From: Ashinkailepas kermadecensis
Taxonomy: Eukaryota; Arthropoda; Thecostraca; Neolepadidae
Assembly: GCA_034440615.1 (NCBI GenBank)
Contig: JAOTOM010005181.1
Coordinates: 62,001-126,000 of the forward strand
Direction of reading: 5' to 3'
Length of the DNA: 64,000 bases
Position numbers and translations under genes: made by a program. Below the pieces are notes generated by a model. The model did no database searches, had not been told where the DNA came from, and was given only the letters and a program-made list of their open reading frames with translations. Of the stretch, positions 60,221 to 64,000 are shown piece by piece; the first letter of the stretch is position 1; each line of letters starts with the position of its first letter.

Positions 60221-61570
60221 GGCAGACAGGCAGCGGGCACGGCCGGGGACAGAGACAAACAGGCAGCGGGCACGGCCGCGGACAGAGACAGGCAGGCAGC
60301 GGGCACGGCCGGGGACAGAGACAGCCAGGCAGCGGGCACGGCCGGGGACAGAGACAGGCAGGCAGCGGGCACGGCCGGGGACAGAAACAGGCAGGCAGCG
60401 GGCACGGCCGCGGACAGAGACAGGCAGGCAGCGGGCACGGCCGCGGACAGAGACAGGCAGGCAGCGGGCACGGCCGGGGACAGAAACAGGCAGGCAGCGG
60501 GCACGGCCGGGGACAGAGACAGACAGGCAGCGGGCACGGCCGGGGACAGAAACAGGCAGGCAGCGGGCACGGCCGCGGACAGAGACAGGCAGGCAGCGGG
60601 CACGGCCGGGGACAGAGACAGGCAGGCAGCGGGCACGGCCGGGGACAGAGATAGACAGGCAGCGGGCACGGCCGCGGACACAGACAGGCAGGCAGCGGGC
60701 ACGGCCGCGGACAGAGACAGGCAGGCAGCGGGCACGGCCGGGGACAGAGACAGGCAGGCAGCGGGCACGGCCGCGGACAGAGATAGACAGGCAGCGGGCA
60801 CGGCCGCGGACACAGACAGCGGGCACGGCCGCGGACAGAGATAGACAGGCAGCAGGCACGGCCGCGGACACAGACAGGCAGGCAGCGGGCACGGCCGCGG
60901 ACAGCAGTGATAAATTATTCGTGAAATAAGGTGGAATATACCACTTTCTGAACACTAAATCGACATCCCTCCCAATGAAGTATCGACATCGTGTTTTGTG
61001 ATGAGCACTTTCTGAACACTAAATCGACATCCCTCCCAAAGAAGTATCGACATCGTGTTTCGTGATGAGTCTTTATATCTACTTTTCAACAGTATCTTGT
61101 TGATAAGTACCATAATGCTTATCATTGCAGATTGTAATGCACGAACATCTCTTAGCGCAATTCCAGGTAAGAGGATTACCTATGATGTAGTCTGTTATAC
61201 AATATCACTTGATAAGGATAGGTATTTTGAATCGTTATTGCTAAAATAGTTGTCCCGAAGTTTGGTACCTCAAACAAAGAAAAAAAGGTGCACTTATGAG
61301 TATGCTGCTGGATCAAAATCATGCTTAAAGAACTTATCAGTCACGTTAAGCGACATCGTTTCAATGACGAATTTCGGCATCCTACTGTACTCGTTTCGAC
61401 ATCTCACACCTAACGAAAAACCATTATTTTAACACTGGCGGACAGAGGCAGGCAGGCAGCGGGCACGGCCGCGGACAGACAGGCAGGCAGCGGGCACGGC
61501 CGGGGTCAGAGACAGACAGGCAGCGGGCACGGCCGCGGACAGAGACAGGCAGGCAGCAGACACGGCCGGC
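60221..61570. repeat. 33-bp minisatellite B, ~24 copies, split by a MITE
   Basis: Unit gcagcgggcacggccgcgga cagagacaggcag, varying at gcggac/ggggac and agagac/agaaac/agatag. About 21 copies lie at 60221-60904 and 3-4 more at 61438-61570. The MITE between them duplicates gcggacag. Frames are open because 33 bp is 11 codons. Confidence 0.97.
60905..61437 (+). mobile_element. MITE family A, copy 4 (533 bp), perfect TSD
   Basis: Ends are cagtgataaattattcgtg and ccattattttaacactg. The 8-mer gcggacag flanks it at 60897-60904 and 61438-61445. Near the left end a block of about 60 bp (ctttctgaacactaaatcga to cgacatcgtgttt) is directly duplicated at 60942 and 61007. Many TCGACATC words occur at both ends. 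Confidence 0.95.
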
Positions 61571-62365
61571 ATGCTTCATACCCCACCGCTGGGCCGACAC
61601 ATCATTTTCCGCGCTGTCGGCCGCCGAAACACGCCACGCTGCGGCGGCGGGGCGGCGCGAGGCCAGCCGTGACGAGCACGGCTCGGCGTCGGCACCAGAT
61701 GAGCAGCTCCATCGCCGACACACATTCCCGCCGGCGCGCCCCACTGGCCGTGCTCTCATATACATGCCGGGCCGGGCCGGGCCGGGCCAACTCGGACCTG
61801 GCTCAGAGCCGGAAGAGTGGCGACCTCAAACTCTCGCCGGGAGACGGGCTGCCGCGGCGGGAGACCACCTGAGTAGCTCCTCTCCGCTCCAACAACGCCG
61901 TCGGGAATTATCGCGCGCCGTCGAAAATTGCGGTAGACGTCAGCACAATGATCGAGTTTGCACAACACAGAGCACCTCAGAGCTATTCTTGGTGACGGCA
62001 GGGCGGCCGGGCGGCCGGGCGGGTGGGGGGGGGGGGGGGGGACCGAGTGGCTGCTGTGTTAGCAACACCATGATCAGGGTTGCCGAGGGACGGCCTGCTG
62101 GTGATTGTGGTGAGCCACAGCCCTGATCGGGGAGGCCGAGGCGGGTGGGGCTGTGGTGGTACTGGTGGTTGTGGTGAGCCATACTATCGACACCGGCTGA
62201 TAGACTGGCCGGCCGCATCGATCGGGCAGTGCCCCAGGAAAACGGCACACAGCGACACAATTTGGCAGCGGCAAACCCAGCATGCCGCCTCTTCATGAGT
62301 ATTTCGGCTGGAGGTGCTGTGCGTTCACCTCAGAGAAGGCCCTCCTTTAGTTATTTAGTTGAATA
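61571..62365. other. Unassigned GC-rich stretch
   Basis: No gene recognised. Contains a short ggccgggccgggccgggcc repeat (61771-61788) and a poly-G run (62026-62041). Confidence 0.35.
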
Positions 62366-62415
62366 GTTAGTTAGCTGGCTGCGGGCACATCGACTGCGAT
62401 GACCATAAAGTACCC
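62366..62415 (-). mobile_element. Hairpin-tail copy 6 (no clear TSD)
   Basis: gttagttagctggctgcggg followed by cacatcgactgcgatgacc and a gtaccc arm. Outer arms GGGTAC/GTGCCC still pair although the bases differ from the other copies. No flanking duplication was found. Confidence 0.7.
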
Positions 62416-62859
62416 ATGCTCGAATTATGCAGTGAGGTAATGTTGTGTTTCTTCCTAGTCAGCGTGTGCGGGCAGACTGCCATCCCGACTCCCCCCCCCC
62501 CCCCGCCCCCTTACCGCCACTTGCAGCGTCAAGCGTGCGGGCGCAACAGTCAACGACGGCGTCGGCCCGGCGCCATCCAACATGGCCGCCCAGCGTCGGC
62601 AGCCCGTTTTTGAGTGGTGGACCGACGAGTCGGGCGGGCGTCGTCGTGCCGCCGACCGGCCGCGGGACCGATCGATGGCCTCGCTGGTCGCCAGGGACTG
62701 GGTCAGTCGACACGGTCAGTCGGGCCGGGTTCACGACGGCCGTCGACACGCTGCAGTGACGACGGCGGGGGCGGCAGCTGAAGGAGTAATGTCTGCGCCA
62801 GTGTGACGGGGTAGGCCCGTGCTCAGCGGCCAGCCACCGGATTAATTGGCAGGCAGGTC
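62416..62859. other. Unassigned stretch
   Basis: No gene recognised. Poly-C run at 62491-62508. Confidence 0.3.
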
Positions 62860-63368
62860 AGGCCACGCCAGTGGCTTCGCCAGGGGGCGAAGGGAACTCC
62901 CGCCGCCCCCTGGAGGGTCGGAAGGAGCTCTCCAGGCGATCGTCTTGAGGGTCCGCAAGGGCCGCTGAGCCGACGTGAAGGAACCCTGGACCGACGAAAG
63001 GGGCCGGGCTGACGGAAATGGTCCCGGGCCGATGAAGAGGACACAGAGTCAATGAAGAGTGCCCTCCGGAAGATGTTGATGGTTCTTTTCTGGGCTAGCG
63101 TGAATGGCTTCTAGATCGACTAAGGGCCACGGGTGTTGGAAGGGTCCCCAAGCAAATATGAAGGATCCTTGGAATGACGGCGGGGCCCAAGACGAAGAAA
63201 GGGGCCTTGATCTGATTAAGAGGGCCCAAGCGTTTGAAAATGGGCCTACGGATTGTCGGAAGAGGCCCTGGTTCGTCAAAGAGGGCCCCTGAGAGGACGG
63301 AAGGGGCCTTAGTAGCCGGAGAGGACCTCGGGCCGTCAGAAAGGATCCTTTGGCCGACGAACGTGGCC
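62860..63368. repeat. Diverged ~32-bp GGGGCC-rich tandem repeat
   Basis: Phrases like ggccgacgaaaggggcc, gtcggaagaggccctgg and gacggaaggggcc recur about every 32 bp, with heavy divergence. Confidence 0.6.
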
Positions 63369-63462
63369 CAGTGTTAAAATGATGGTTTTCGTCAGGTGTG
63401 AGATGTCAAAACAAGCATAGCAGGATGTCCAAATTTGTCATGGATGCACGCTACTGAAAATA
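63369..63462 (-). mobile_element. MITE family A, truncated copy 5
   Basis: Starts cagtgttaaaatgatgg and continues ggtgtgagatgtcaaaac and aggatgtcc like copy 2. Similarity is lost before the SINE at 63477. No right end was found. Confidence 0.75.
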
Positions 63463-63476
63463 TCGTTTCAGTTCTT

Positions 63477-63640
63477 GGCTGGTTGGTTATTGGTTTTACG
63501 ACACGTCGACCGTTGAGTCATATAGCATCGTCAATCTCTCACGCCGATTGGTCGCGAGCGAAGAGTAGCGACAGGTGAGACTCGAACCCACAACCTTTCG
63601 ATTGTGAGACGAGCATCTTACTCCTAGACCACTCGTCCCC
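63477..63640 (-). mobile_element. tRNA-derived SINE, third copy (164 bp), perfect 14-bp TSD
   Basis: On the minus strand: head GGGGACGAGTGGTCTAGGAG, B box GGTTCGAGTCT, shared body, hairpin and a ccaataaccaaccagcc end. The 14-mer tcgtttcagttctt flanks it at 63463-63476 and 63641-63654, defining both element ends exactly. Confidence 0.95.
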
Positions 63641-63689
63641 TCGTTTCAGTTCTTGAAACCAATGTTGATCAATTGCGCAATTATACGGA

Positions 63690-63932
63690 CTGCCGAGGGG
63701 TGCCCGACTGCCGTGAGCAGACATAGGTGCGGCACGGCTGCCGAGGGGTGCCCGACTGCCGTGAGCGGACGTAGGTGCAGCACGGCTGCCGAGGGGTGCC
63801 CGACTGCCGTGAGCGGACATAGGTGCGGCACGGACTGCCGAGGGGTGCCCGACTGCCGTGAGCGGACATAGGTGCAGCACGGCTGCCGAGGGGTGCCCGA
63901 CTGCCGTGAGCGGACGTAGGTGCGGCACGGCC
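63690..63932. repeat. 48-bp tandem repeat, ~5 copies
   Basis: Unit ctgccgaggggtgcccgact gccgtgagcggacataggtg cagcacgg. 48 bp is 16 codons, so frames are open on both strands. No gene is supported. Confidence 0.95.
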
Positions 63933-64000
63933 GGCGCGCTTGGAGCCAACTTTGTGACCTGGGGAATGTCGGTCGGTGAATTAACGTTGTTTACACACAC

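Noticed and set aside
60053..60955. ORFs of 150-316 codons across 60.0-60.9 kb
   Set aside because: 33-bp array with no stops. The frames end where the MITE begins.

Overview
This is a eukaryotic (metazoan) genomic window. The evidence is GT-AG spliced genes with in-phase exons, tRNA-derived SINEs, LINE fragments, hAT and Tc1/mariner transposons, MITEs and many minisatellites. The two host genes and the transposon types suit a protostome, most likely an arthropod. I cannot place it more closely from sequence alone.

Only two host genes are convincingly visible. (1) The last two coding exons of a GABARAP/Atg8-family gene lie on the + strand (2609-2806 and 4418-4483). Its 5' exon(s) appear to lie left of the window. 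(2) Eight consecutive coding exons of a Rap1GAP orthologue lie on the - strand (48647 down to 30754). They cover the catalytic RapGAP domain with its asparagine-thumb motif, a Ser-rich linker and a C-terminal coiled coil. All seven junctions keep phase and together give 544 residues plus stop. The exons upstream of 48647 were not found. The two genes are unrelated pathways (autophagy and Rap1 signalling).

Layout. 1-1620: LINE reverse-transcriptase remnant (- strand) split by a MITE. 1620-5.6 kb: GABARAP exons and introns. 6.7-7.9 kb: C-rich, proline-rich degenerate ORF. 9.2-11.2 kb: diverged repeats, a possible LTR and a small MITE. 12.7-13.6 kb: RNase H end of a LINE. 15.8-19.3 kb: near-intact hAT transposon with TIRs and a perfect 8-bp TSD, inserted in one copy of a tandem duplication. 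20.7-27.7 kb: MITE-like elements, a decayed Tc1/mariner element with TIRs between TA tracts, and nested hAT-type elements. 29.5 kb: full-length SINE. 30.7-48.6 kb: Rap1GAP, whose 8.7-kb intron holds three large minisatellites (50-, 25- and 57-bp units). 51.8-64 kb: almost continuous minisatellites (29, 27/29, 33, 7, 66, 44, 46, 21, 33 and 48 bp) broken by MITEs and SINEs.

The most interesting signal is a family of about 45-64-bp insertions. They carry little more than a conserved stem-loop and a GGTTGGTT-like end. Five are bounded by 11-15-bp target-site duplications and a longer one by a 10-bp duplication. The same stem-loop, with compensatory base changes, is the 3' tail of the full-length tRNA-SINEs and lies at the 3' end of the RNase H LINE fragment. 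This looks like a LINE/SINE recognition hairpin that is itself retroposed as a minimal unit. Most long ORFs between 41 and 61 kb are by-products of stop-free minisatellite units, not genes.
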